NCBI GenBank assembly: GCA_036741775.1
Contig: DAINRQ010000009.1
Location: 1-64,000, forward strand
Origin: JAJKIV01 sp036741775
GTDB lineage: Bacteria > Gemmatimonadota > Gemmatimonadetes > Gemmatimonadales > Gemmatimonadaceae
DNA: 64,000 nucleotides
Reading direction: 5' to 3'
Within the stretch, counting starts at the first letter, position 1. Every line of letters begins with the position of its first letter. Both the position numbers and the translations under genes were made by a program. Under the pieces are notes generated by a model. It worked only from the letters and a program-made list of their open reading frames with translations. It searched no databases and was not told the DNA's origin. Shown piece after piece: positions 15,108 to 22,507 of this stretch.

Positions 15108-16190
15108 CTACAACGCCCGAGCGACACCTCCCGACTCGGTTGCTGCCGAGCCGAGCAGCTCTCGTACGCGAGGAATGACATCACGCCCGTAGAGCTCGAT
15201 ACTGCGCATCAGCTTCTCGTGCGGGAGCGGCCCCGAGCTGTACTTCATGTCGAACCGCGTTAAACCGAGCGCCGCTGCCGTCTCGGCAATTCGGCGGGCG
15301 ACCGTCTCCGGTGAGCCAACGTACAACGATCCCGCCTCGACCTCGCGGTCGTACTCCGCTCGGCTCGTCGGGCCCCAGCCGCGCTCGGCGCCAATGCTGT
15401 TTCGCATCTCGCGCCACGACGGCCAGAGCTCTTCGCGCGCCTCGTCATCGGTTTCGGCAACGTGCCCGGGTGAGTGAACGCCGACGGGTAGCGGGTCGAG
15501 GCCGCGCTGCGCGAGGGCGCGGTAGTAGAGGTCGATGTATGGCGCGAAGCGCAGCGCGCTACCGCCGATGATCGCGAGCATGAGTGGCATCCCGTACCGC
15601 GCCGCGCGCACCACCGACTCGGGGCTGCCGCCCACACCGATCCACGTCGTGAGTCGTCCACTCTCGGTGGGCGGGTAGACGCGAAGCCCCTCGAGCGGCG
15701 CGCGCGTCGTGCCGCGCCATGTCACCGCCTCACCCGTGCGGTTCGCTTCCAGGATCGCGGCGAACAGTTCGAGCTTCTCCTCGAACAGTGTCTCGTACTG
15801 GTCCAGCGGGTAGCCGAAGAGCGGGAACGACTCGATGAACGACCCGCGGCCGAGGATGATCTCGGCGCGGCCGTTCGACGCGGCGTCGAGCGTGGAGAAC
15901 CGCTGGAAGACACGCACGGGGTCGTCGGAGCTCAGCACGGTGACTGCGGAGCCAAGGCGGATGCGGCTCGTACGGCCGGCGATGGCGGCGAGGAGAACCT
16001 CGGGCGCCGAGATCGAAAAATCGGCCCGGTGGTGCTCGCCCACGCCGATGAAATCGATGCCCACCTCGTCGGCGAGCACCGCCTCATCGATGACGTGGCG
16101 GAGGACCTGGGCCTGCGAGAGCGGTCGACCATCGGCGTCGCGAGTGACATCGCCGAAGGTATCGAGTCCGAGCTCGAGAGGTGCCTTCAT
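15108..16190 (-). CDS. LLM-class flavin-dependent oxidoreductase (luciferase-like monooxygenase)
   Basis: 360 residues, typical of the bacterial luciferase-like TIM barrel. Family blocks are visible: LELGLDTFGDVTRD at the N-terminus, LADEVGIDFIGVGEHHR near residue 40, VLSSDDPVRVFQRFSTLDAA, GRAEIILGRGSFIESFPLFG, and SLYVGSPETVARRIAETAAA near the C-terminus. Enzymes of this class use FMNH2 or F420 and O2 or a second substrate. The GRGSFIESFPLFG pattern is that of the FMN-type group often annotated as CE1758-like or 'LLM class oxidoreductase'. No flavin reductase is adjacent, so the electron donor is unknown. It is cytoplasmic and forms a single-gene unit. Confidence 0.88.
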   Translation of the reverse strand: MKAPLELGLDTFGDVTRDADGRPLSQAQVLRHVIDEAVLADEVGIDFIGVGEHHRADFSISAPEVLLAAIAGRTSRIRLGSAVTVLSSDDPVRVFQRFSTLDAASNGRAEIILGRGSFIESFPLFGYPLDQYETLFEEKLELFAAILEANRTGEAVTWRGTTRAPLEGLRVYPPTESGRLTTWIGVGGSPESVVRAARYGMPLMLAIIGGSALRFAPYIDLYYRALAQRGLDPLPVGVHSPGHVAETDDEAREELWPSWREMRNSIGAERGWGPTSRAEYDREVEAGSLYVGSPETVARRIAETAAALGLTRFDMKYSSGPLPHEKLMRSIELYGRDVIPRVRELLGSAATESGGVARAL

Positions 16191-16342
16191 CTGCTCGTCG
16201 TTGTCATAGTGAGTGTCGGGTCGGCGACCGCCGACCCTCGAGACTGATCCAGCGCTCCCAAGTGTAGTTCCCTGGCTGGATCGATGCCGGTCGCGTCATC
16301 CGCGCTACCTCGGGACGTCGGGCTCGCAGGGGGCGTGAGCCG

Positions 16343-16880
16343 TTAACCACCCGGCTGGCCGAGCCAGCGCGTGAGGAACGCGTCGACCGAGCAGCGCACC
16401 AGGCCGACATCGCTCGACGACAGGCCGACGAAGCCGTGGCCGACGCCGCGAAGCTCGATCACGGACGCCGGCGCCAGAACCTGTCGGAGCGCGGTCGCCA
16501 CGCGGCGCGATCGGTCCACCGGTACGAGGTCGTCATCGGTGCCGTGGACCGTCAGGAACGGCGGATCACCCGCGCTGACGTGCGCAATGGGCAACGCGAG
16601 CGCGGCGGCCGCGGGGTCGTCCCCACCACGCAATGTCGAACTGCAGCGGCCGACCTGCACGCGTCGTGTACGTGACGTTGCGCGCCTCGCGAATCGCGCT
16701 CACGTCTACCTATTCGGCCGCGCACTGCGAGACCGGAGTAACGGCTTCGAGGGCGGTGGTATCGGTATCGTCATCGGGTCCCGTGCTCGAGCACGCCGCG
16801 AGCGCCGCGGCCGCGATTACGCCTCGGGCTGGCGCGACACGAACGGCGTGACGGGTCAACCAGAACTGGGGATGTCGCAT
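16343..16880 (-). pseudogene. Broken alpha/beta-hydrolase (esterase) lipoprotein gene
   Basis: The minus strand begins with a clear lipoprotein signal (MRHPQFWLTRHAVRVA, then VIAAAALAACSSTGPDDD). After SQCAAE comes an in-frame TAG at about 16707, followed in the same frame by VDVSAIREARNVTYTTRAGR and PLQFDIAWW, the usual start of a BD-FAE/esterase domain. The sequence then jumps to another frame with the C-terminal part (HVSAGDPPFLTVHGTDDDLV, PVDRSRRVATALRQ, ELRGVGHGFVGL). The acid (D) and histidine (H) of the triad survive, but the nucleophile-elbow region is missing. A nonsense codon, an internal deletion and a frameshift make this a pseudogene. Confidence 0.75.
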
Positions 16881-17075
16881 TGGCGGGATGACAGGGCGAG
16901 ACATCTCGGCAACGCCGGTGCCATCACTCGAGCAACTCCGCGCTTCGGCTGGCTGATGATATTCGGCATCGGTGATAAGTTATGGCGAGCCGGACGGTTC
17001 GAGCGCCTCGCGCACGTTGGCCGACAGGCGCCGCCAGCCCAACTCGATCTCTCACCAGCGACGGTACCGGGCACC

Positions 17076-18248
17076 ATGCAGCCACCCATCCTGAGCATCG
17101 TACTCGCCGCAGCGTTAGGCATCCTTCGCCTCCAGGCTGCCGAGGTCTCGGGCGTCGTGTTCGAGGACGCGAACCGGAACGGAGTGCGGGACGCGGGCGA
17201 GCCCGGTATCGCGCGCGTCGCCGTGTCGAATCAGGACGCGGTCGTCACGACCGACGCGAGCGGCACGTTTCGCCTGGGTGACGCCGGCACCGGCGTCGTG
17301 TTCGTCTCCACGCCGGACGGGTATCGCACCATCGGCCCTTTCTGGCGCCCAGCTTCCGCGCGGCCGCTCTCGTTCGCGTTGGCGCGAGATTCTGCCGGCA
17401 CCGAGTTGACGTTCATTCACGCGTCGGACACACACATCTCGCTCGCGTCGCTGGCGCGGACGCAGCGCCTTCGGAACCTCGTCGACTCGATTGCCCCGGC
17501 GTTCGTGATCATTAGCGGCGACCTCGTACGCGACGCGCTCCGCGTGAGCGAAGCCGAAGCGGTGGGTTACTACGAGCTGTTCATGAAGGAGCGGAGCGCG
17601 TTTCGGACGCCGGTGTTCACCGTCCCGGGCAATCACGAGATCTTCGGCATCGAGCGTGACACCTCGCGTGTGCCGATCACGCATCCGCTCTACGGGCGCG
17701 CGATGTACCGTCACTACCTCGGGCCCGACTATTACTCGTTCACACGCGGGGGTGTCCATTTCGTGGGGTTGAACACCGTGGACATCGATGACAAGCAGTA
17801 CTACGGCCACGTGGACAGCGTGCAGCTTGCGTGGCTGGAGCGTGATCTCGCGCGCCTGTCAGACACGATGCCGGTCGTCACGTTCGACCACATCCCGTTC
17901 TTCACGACAATCGAGGGGTTGAACGGGTACAGCGATCGGCCACCGGCACCATCCCTGATCACCGTGAATGGGAAGACGATGTTTCGGCACAGCGTGTCCA
18001 ACGCGGGCGACGTGCTCGCGGTCCTACGCAAGCGCCGTCACGTGCTGGCCCTCGGTGGGCACATGCACGCGACGGAGCGCATCGAGTACGAGATGGCCGG
18101 CGTGAAGACGCGCTTCAATCAGGTCTCGGCGGTCGTCGGCAATTCGCGTGGGGCCGGGCTCGAGTCGATCTCGGGAGTGACGCTATACCGTGTGGAGAAT
18201 GGCGAGATCGACGCAGGGCGCTTCATTCCACTCGACCGCCCGAGGTGA
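17076..18248 (+). CDS. Secreted calcineurin-like metallophosphoesterase with SdrD-B-like N-domain
   Basis: 390 residues from ATG 17076, chosen because a signal peptide follows (MQPPILSIVLAAALGI, then LRLQAAEV). Residues ~25-100 form a Cna/SdrD B-like beta-sandwich (GVVFEDANRNGVRDAGEPGI, VVTTDASGTFRLGDAG). The phosphoesterase domain has all five metal blocks: FIHASDTHIS, IISGDLVRD, VFTVPGNHEIFG, VVTFDHIPFF and LALGGHMHATE. It is therefore a plausible active periplasmic or surface phosphodiesterase/phosphatase; the substrate cannot be inferred. The longer open frame reaching back to 16371 is antisense to the broken esterase and is ignored. The signal-peptide codons include a copy of CGTTAGGC at 17113-17120 (Ala-Leu-Gly). 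Confidence 0.88.
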   Translation: MQPPILSIVLAAALGILRLQAAEVSGVVFEDANRNGVRDAGEPGIARVAVSNQDAVVTTDASGTFRLGDAGTGVVFVSTPDGYRTIGPFWRPASARPLSFALARDSAGTELTFIHASDTHISLASLARTQRLRNLVDSIAPAFVIISGDLVRDALRVSEAEAVGYYELFMKERSAFRTPVFTVPGNHEIFGIERDTSRVPITHPLYGRAMYRHYLGPDYYSFTRGGVHFVGLNTVDIDDKQYYGHVDSVQLAWLERDLARLSDTMPVVTFDHIPFFTTIEGLNGYSDRPPAPSLITVNGKTMFRHSVSNAGDVLAVLRKRRHVLALGGHMHATERIEYEMAGVKTRFNQVSAVVGNSRGAGLESISGVTLYRVENGEIDAGRFIPLDRPR

Positions 18249-18318
18249 CTCGTGGCTCGTTGCCTGACGCTTCCGCGGACTCGATTTCCGCAACTGTTGG
18301 CCCTTCTCGCTCTTCCCC

Positions 18319-18588
18319 ATGCGTGAAAAGCCTTCGATTACGGTATCCGACGATGCCCGGAAGCACGCCGTGGCCGCGCTCCGCGATTACTTCGCGAAGA
18401 ACATGGACGAGGAGATCGGCGACCTGAAAGCCGCGCTCCTCTTCGACTTCGTTCTCACCGAGCTTGGCCCGACGATCTACAATCAAGCGATAGCCGATGC
18501 CCGAGCGTATTTCGAGGAACGGGTGAGCGACCTGAGCGGGGTCTGCTATCACGCCGAGTTCCCTTCCTCTATCAAGCGGAAACGGTAG
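18319..18588 (+). CDS. DUF2164 family protein
   Basis: 89 residues starting at ATG 18319. The sequence follows DUF2164 throughout: ARKHAVAALRDYFAKNMDEE, IGDLKAALLFDFVLTELGP, TIYNQAIADARAYFEERVSD. Family members are small cytoplasmic proteins of unknown function, sometimes near phage or stress genes. The C-terminal tail (YHAEFPSSIKRKR) is slightly longer than usual. It is a single gene, 70 bp after the phosphoesterase on the same strand, and could share its transcript. Confidence 0.8.
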   Translation: MREKPSITVSDDARKHAVAALRDYFAKNMDEEIGDLKAALLFDFVLTELGPTIYNQAIADARAYFEERVSDLSGVCYHAEFPSSIKRKR

Positions 18589-18693
18589 GCAACCGCGCCT
18601 CGACGTTGCCAAGACGCGCGTCCTCTGCGGTTCATTGTTTTTTTTGGAATCGATTCGGTAGACAACGAGCTCGCCGACACGAGGTTCGACTTG

Positions 18694-20418
18694 CTACGGC
18701 AGCCCGTACCCGGGCCCCCGCACTATGCGCCCTGGTTTCGTGCCCGTCACCTTGCCGTCCGCCACGACCGGAACGCCGTTCACCAGCACGTGGATCACGC
18801 CCTCGGAAAGCTGATGCGGTTGCTCGTACGTCGCGCGATCGATGATCGTATTGGGATCGAAGATCATGATGTCGGCGTACCATCCCTCCTTGAGCTCACC
18901 GCGGTCGCGAATCGAGAGGCGCGCCGCGGTGGCGCCACTCATCTTGCGAATCGCGTCCTCGAGCGTGAGCCACTTGTACTCGCGGGCGTAGCGCCCAAGG
19001 ATCCGCGGGTAAGTCCCGTATGAGCGGGGATGCACGGCGAGACTGATGCTGTCGGGGTCGTAACCCGCGGCGTCCGTGCCAAACTTCATGTACGGCAGCT
19101 TGACCTGCACCGCGATGTTGGAGTCGGACGCGATGAAGATCACCTGCCCCAGCCGATTCCGCTCGGCGAGCGTGAGATCCATCAGGGCGTCGGCCCAATC
19201 CCTGTTCCACGCCGCCGCGATCTCCGGCAGACGCTTGCCCTCGTACTTCTTCAGCGAGTCCACCGTGAACCCGAGCACCTGAACGCCCTGCGGCGTGGCG
19301 CCGAGGCAGAGGCTCTCGAAGTTCGCGTTCTCGTCCGTCATCTCCGCCTTGATCCGCGCGCGGGTCGTCGCATCGCGCAGCCGGTCGAGCAACTTGCCGT
19401 CGGCGTGGGCCCACGGTGGGATGCACGACGACAGGTTGTTCGAGCCCGCGGTGTAGGGATACTGGTCGACCGTGACATCCTGGCCCGCGGCACGCGCGGA
19501 GTCGAGCTTCGCGATGACGGTCTTCATCTTCGGCCAGTTCTTCACCCCCGCCGCCTTGAGGTGATAGATCTCGACGGGGACGCCCCCCTCGCGGCCAATG
19601 CGCAGCGCTTCATCCACCGCCTCGACGAGGCGATCGCCCTCCGAGCGCATGTGCGTGATGTAGACGCCGCCGTACGGCGCCATCGCTTTGGCGAGCTCGA
19701 TGAGCTCTTCGGTCGAGGCGTAGTTGCCCGGCGGATAGATCAACGCGCTGCCGATGCCGAACGCGCCGTCGCGCATGGCCTGCCTGACGACGAGGCGCAT
19801 CGTGTCCAGCTCCGCCGGCGAGGGCGTGCCCTCCGCCAGGTTCTTCGCGTACTGCCTGACGCCGCCGGCGCCGAGGAACGATCCGATGTTGACCGACGCG
19901 GTGTGGCGCTCCATGGCGCGCAGCCACTCGCCGAAGCCGTTCGGCCCGACGAAGGTCCGCAGCAGCGGGGCGAGCGACGTATCGCCGCCGGAGCGAAGGT
20001 AGTCGGCGAGCATCGTCGTTGATACCTGGCCAGGCGTCTCACCCTCGCCCATGATCGCGGTGGTGACACCCTGGGTGATCATGCTGACGACGCGACTGTC
20101 GCCGGCGAGGAGCTGCTCCTCCGAGTGCGCCTGGATGTCTATCGCGCCGGGGGCGACGACGAGTCCACGAGCGTCGATGCGTCGCCGAGCCGGCACGCGG
20201 GCGAGCATCCCGGCTGGGGTAATGCGCGCGATGCGGTCGCTGACGATTCCCACGTCGCCATAAAACCACGGGTTACCGGTGCCGTCGACGATCTTGCCGC
20301 CGGTGATAACGATGTCGTACGAGGCGGGGTACGCGGGCGCGGGAGCCGAGGAGGGGCGTGTGCACGCCGCGAGCGCGAGAGCGAAGGCAAGGACGAAGAG
20401 TCTCATGGCGGCGAACAT
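18694..20418 (-). CDS. N-acyl-D-amino-acid deacylase (D-aminoacylase) lipoprotein
   Basis: About 574 residues from ATG 20418 (MFAAMRLFVLAFALALAAC), with a lipobox cysteine; ATG 20406 is an equally possible start because neither has a strong SD sequence. It is an amidohydrolase of the D-aminoacylase type: YDIVITGGKIVDGTGNPWFY, VVAPGAIDIQAHSEEQLLAG, ITQGVTTAIMGEGETPGQ, VYITHMRSEGDR and KMSGATAARLSIRDRGELKE near the end. The first metal motif is QAH rather than HxH, a variant I recall in related members. It hydrolyses N-acyl-D-amino acids or related D-peptides at the envelope, probably for peptidoglycan-derived nutrients. A paralog lies at 22508-24370 on the opposite strand. Confidence 0.88.
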   Translation of the reverse strand: MFAAMRLFVLAFALALAACTRPSSAPAPAYPASYDIVITGGKIVDGTGNPWFYGDVGIVSDRIARITPAGMLARVPARRRIDARGLVVAPGAIDIQAHSEEQLLAGDSRVVSMITQGVTTAIMGEGETPGQVSTTMLADYLRSGGDTSLAPLLRTFVGPNGFGEWLRAMERHTASVNIGSFLGAGGVRQYAKNLAEGTPSPAELDTMRLVVRQAMRDGAFGIGSALIYPPGNYASTEELIELAKAMAPYGGVYITHMRSEGDRLVEAVDEALRIGREGGVPVEIYHLKAAGVKNWPKMKTVIAKLDSARAAGQDVTVDQYPYTAGSNNLSSCIPPWAHADGKLLDRLRDATTRARIKAEMTDENANFESLCLGATPQGVQVLGFTVDSLKKYEGKRLPEIAAAWNRDWADALMDLTLAERNRLGQVIFIASDSNIAVQVKLPYMKFGTDAAGYDPDSISLAVHPRSYGTYPRILGRYAREYKWLTLEDAIRKMSGATAARLSIRDRGELKEGWYADIMIFDPNTIIDRATYEQPHQLSEGVIHVLVNGVPVVADGKVTGTKPGRIVRGPGYGLP

Positions 20419-20517
20419 GGTCCGTCGTCGGTCGAGTCGCAACGTTGATGAGCCGTTGCGCGGTCGGCATCTTCTCAGCCCGAGTTACTGAAGGGGATCA
20501 CCGGAGCGGCCCACCGC

Positions 20518-20988
20518 GTGAAGAAGACAGTCCTCCTCTACGGCGTCCTCGGCGGCGTCCTCATCGCTGCCCTGAAGCTCGTCGAGTACCGATACCTCGT
20601 CATCGAGCATTCCGTCGAGATCTATGGCGGCATTGTCGCGCTCATCTTCGCCAGCCTCGGGATATGGCTCGGCCTCAAGCTGACGCGGCCGCGCGAGACG
20701 ATCATTGAGCGGGAAGTGCCTGTGCCGATCGAGGTGCGCGTGCCCGTGCCGGTAGCCGGGCCGTTCCGGCGCGACGAGACTCGGCTCGAGCAACTCGGCA
20801 TCACCCCGCGCGAGCTCGAGATTCTCGAAGCCATTGCGGCCGGCCTGAGCACCCGTGAGATCGCCGAGCGGCTGTTCGTGAGCGAGAACACGGTCAAGAC
20901 CCACACTGCCCGGCTGTTCGACAAGCTCTCGGCTCGGCGTCGGACGCAGGCGGTGCAGCGGGCCAAGGAGGAGGGGCTCATCCCCTGA
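20518..20988 (+). CDS. Membrane-anchored LuxR-type HTH regulator
   Basis: 156 residues from GTG 20518. Two hydrophobic helices at the N-terminus (KTVLLYGVLGGVLIAALKLV and YGGIVALIFASLGIWLGLKL) anchor it. A Pro/Val-rich linker (VPVPIEVRVPVPVAGPF) leads to a complete GerE/LuxR helix-turn-helix: LGITPRELEILEAIAAGLST, REIAERLFVSENTVKTHTAR, LFDKLSARRRTQAVQRAK. There is no receiver domain. In Bacteroidota and Gemmatimonadota such small TM-HTH proteins sit next to DUF4199 genes, exactly as here. The DNA-binding domain is predicted to be cytoplasmic, giving a one-component membrane regulator. What it senses is unknown. Its stop codon is the first base pair of a terminator hairpin. Confidence 0.85.
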   Translation: MKKTVLLYGVLGGVLIAALKLVEYRYLVIEHSVEIYGGIVALIFASLGIWLGLKLTRPRETIIEREVPVPIEVRVPVPVAGPFRRDETRLEQLGITPRELEILEAIAAGLSTREIAERLFVSENTVKTHTARLFDKLSARRRTQAVQRAKEEGLIP

Positions 20989-21028
20989 ACGGGTGATTTT
21001 CCCGCTCCCAAGGCAAAATCACCCGTTC
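20987..21028 (+). terminator. Hairpin after the LuxR-type gene
   Basis: GAACGGGTGATTTT (20987-21000) and AAAATCACCCGTTC (21015-21028) form a perfect 14-bp stem with a 14-base loop. The stem starts inside the TGA stop. The strand carries no T run after the stem, but the A/T base of the stem itself gives a partial substitute. The hairpin separates the LuxR-type gene from the DUF4199 gene. Confidence 0.65.
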
Positions 21029-21113
21029 GTGTGACGCGAAAATGAAGCGGCGCGGGCAAACTGGCGGCCGTCCACCCACGTTCCCACCTCAGTTCACGTT
21101 CAGAGGCTCGGCC

Positions 21114-21668
21114 ATGAGAAGAGTCGTTCTCACCTTCGGACTGATCGCCGGCGGCATCCTCTCGGCGATGATGCTGGTCACGCTGCCGTTCCAGGACGCG
21201 ATCGGGTTCGACCGCGGCGAGGTCATCGGCTACACGACGATGGTGCTTGCGTTCCTGCTCGTCTTCTTCGGCGTGAAGTCGTTCCGAGACAACGTGGCCG
21301 GCGGGAGCGTGACGTTCGGCCGCGCATTCGCGGTCGGCGCGCAGATCGCGGTGGTCGCGTCCCTCTGCTATGTCGCCACCTGGCAGGTTGTCTACTACAA
21401 GCTCGCGCCGGATTTCATGCAGAAGTACCAGGCACACGTCCTCGAGGAGGCCCGTGCGGAAGGCGCAAGCGACGAAGAGCTCGCCAGGCGGAAGGCGGAC
21501 ATGGACAAGTTCGCGGAGATGTACAGAAATCCGCTCGTCAACATCGGGATCACCTTCCTGGAGCCGCTACCGGTGGCGCTGGTCGTGGCGCTGGTGTCCG
21601 CGGGCGTGTTGAGCCGGCGGAGGAAGGAGCACCTCCTGGCGAATTCGGCTCTAACTAGTGCACCATAA
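21114..21668 (+). CDS. DUF4199 membrane protein
   Basis: 184 residues from ATG 21114, with AGAGG eight bases upstream. Four hydrophobic segments are visible: VVLTFGLIAGGILSAMMLV, MVLAFLLVFFGVKSF, FAVGAQIAVVASLCYVATWQ and FLEPLPVALVVALVSAGVLS. The loop between TM3 and TM4 is a charged helix (AEGASDEELARRKADMDKFA). The FRDN(V)AGGSVTFGRAF block is typical of DUF4199. Function is unknown. It follows the membrane LuxR-type regulator with the same orientation, a conserved pairing that suggests a shared role in sensing or envelope homeostasis. Confidence 0.82.
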   Translation: MRRVVLTFGLIAGGILSAMMLVTLPFQDAIGFDRGEVIGYTTMVLAFLLVFFGVKSFRDNVAGGSVTFGRAFAVGAQIAVVASLCYVATWQVVYYKLAPDFMQKYQAHVLEEARAEGASDEELARRKADMDKFAEMYRNPLVNIGITFLEPLPVALVVALVSAGVLSRRRKEHLLANSALTSAP

Positions 21669-21679
21669 AGGATTTACGA

Positions 21680-21753
21680 ATAGCAGTGTCATCCCAGGCG
21701 CATCGACCCGCCCGCCACCACGGGCCCCGGGCTCCTCGGGATGGCACTGCTAT
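21680..21753. terminator. Bidirectional hairpin between convergent genes
   Basis: ATAGCAGTGTCATCCC (from 21680) pairs with GGGATGGCACTGCTAT (to 21753) with one mismatch. It lies between the ends of the DUF4199 gene (21668) and the minus-strand gene ending at 21771, so it can serve both. The GTCATCCC core is reminiscent of family A repeats. Confidence 0.6.
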
Positions 21754-21770
21754 GTCATGGTCGGGTGCAC

Positions 21771-22334
21771 TCAGAAGGTGGCCCGGATGCCCAGGATCGG
21801 CCCTCGCGATCCTGGCGACACGTAGAGCGACGGCGTGCCAATGACGCGCGAGTCGCGGGACGCATCCACTACTGGGCTCCAGGTGTCCTGCCGCACCCCG
21901 ATCGCTAGACCCGTTCCGACGAGCAGGCCGAGCGCTCCGCCAAGGACGCCCACTGCCGCCGCGCCGAACCCGCGGCCCAGGAAGTCGTCGTCGGAGGTCG
22001 TGGCGTAACCGACTAGCGCTCCCGCCCCGCCAGCGGATGCCGTGAGCCAGAGCGGTGCGGTCTTCGACCACATCGGGCGCTTTCGCCCGCTTGACGACTC
22101 GATGTGACTGACCTGCGACCACGGGATCGACATCATGACGTCACCGCGCGTGCGCAGCCTGATCGTGTCTCCGCTCACGGAACTCACGACGCCCACAAGC
22201 GGCTTGGGTGAGATGACGGGAGCGCTCACGCGGACGCGCGTCCCGGGTGGGGGGTTCGGAACCTGGGCGGTCAGCGTCTGGAACCCGCCGAGGACGAGAA
22301 CCAGCGCTGCAACAATCAGAGACGAGCGAGACAT
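21771..22334 (-). CDS. Hypothetical exported protein with glycine-zipper-like segment
   Basis: 187 residues from ATG 22334, chosen because GGAG lies seven bases upstream; an ATG at 22346 has no SD sequence. A signal peptide is present (MSRSSLIVAALVLVLGGFQT, then LTAQ). The mature part starts with a small beta domain (RVRVSAPVISPKPLVGVVSS, VSGDTIRLRTRGDVMMSIPW) that looks like an Sm/SH3-like fold. Next come two Gly/Ala-rich hydrophobic stretches (LTASAGGAGALVGYATT and FGAAAVGVLGGALGLLVGTG) of glycine-zipper character, and the C-terminus (SLYVSPGSRGPILGIRATF) resembles an outer-membrane strand ending in Phe. Gemmatimonads carry many such proteins; the function is unknown. Confidence 0.72.
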   Translation of the reverse strand: MSRSSLIVAALVLVLGGFQTLTAQVPNPPPGTRVRVSAPVISPKPLVGVVSSVSGDTIRLRTRGDVMMSIPWSQVSHIESSSGRKRPMWSKTAPLWLTASAGGAGALVGYATTSDDDFLGRGFGAAAVGVLGGALGLLVGTGLAIGVRQDTWSPVVDASRDSRVIGTPSLYVSPGSRGPILGIRATF

Positions 22335-22507
22335 GTGCGGCTCCATTGAGTGTTGTACTCACGATGGCCGCCTGGTTGCCTGCGCGCTCTACGCTGACTG
22401 ACGTAGTCATCCCGAGGTAGTGGCGCCGACCTTAACGTTGACACAGCGGCCGCGGCAGGCCAATGCTCCCTGACTCAACGGCTGGAACACCCACCATCGA
22501 CACCATC

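Noticed and set aside
19030..20022. 330-codon plus-strand open frame
   Set aside because: Antisense to the D-aminoacylase gene at 18694-20418; Arg/His-rich composition typical of a GC-skewed shadow.
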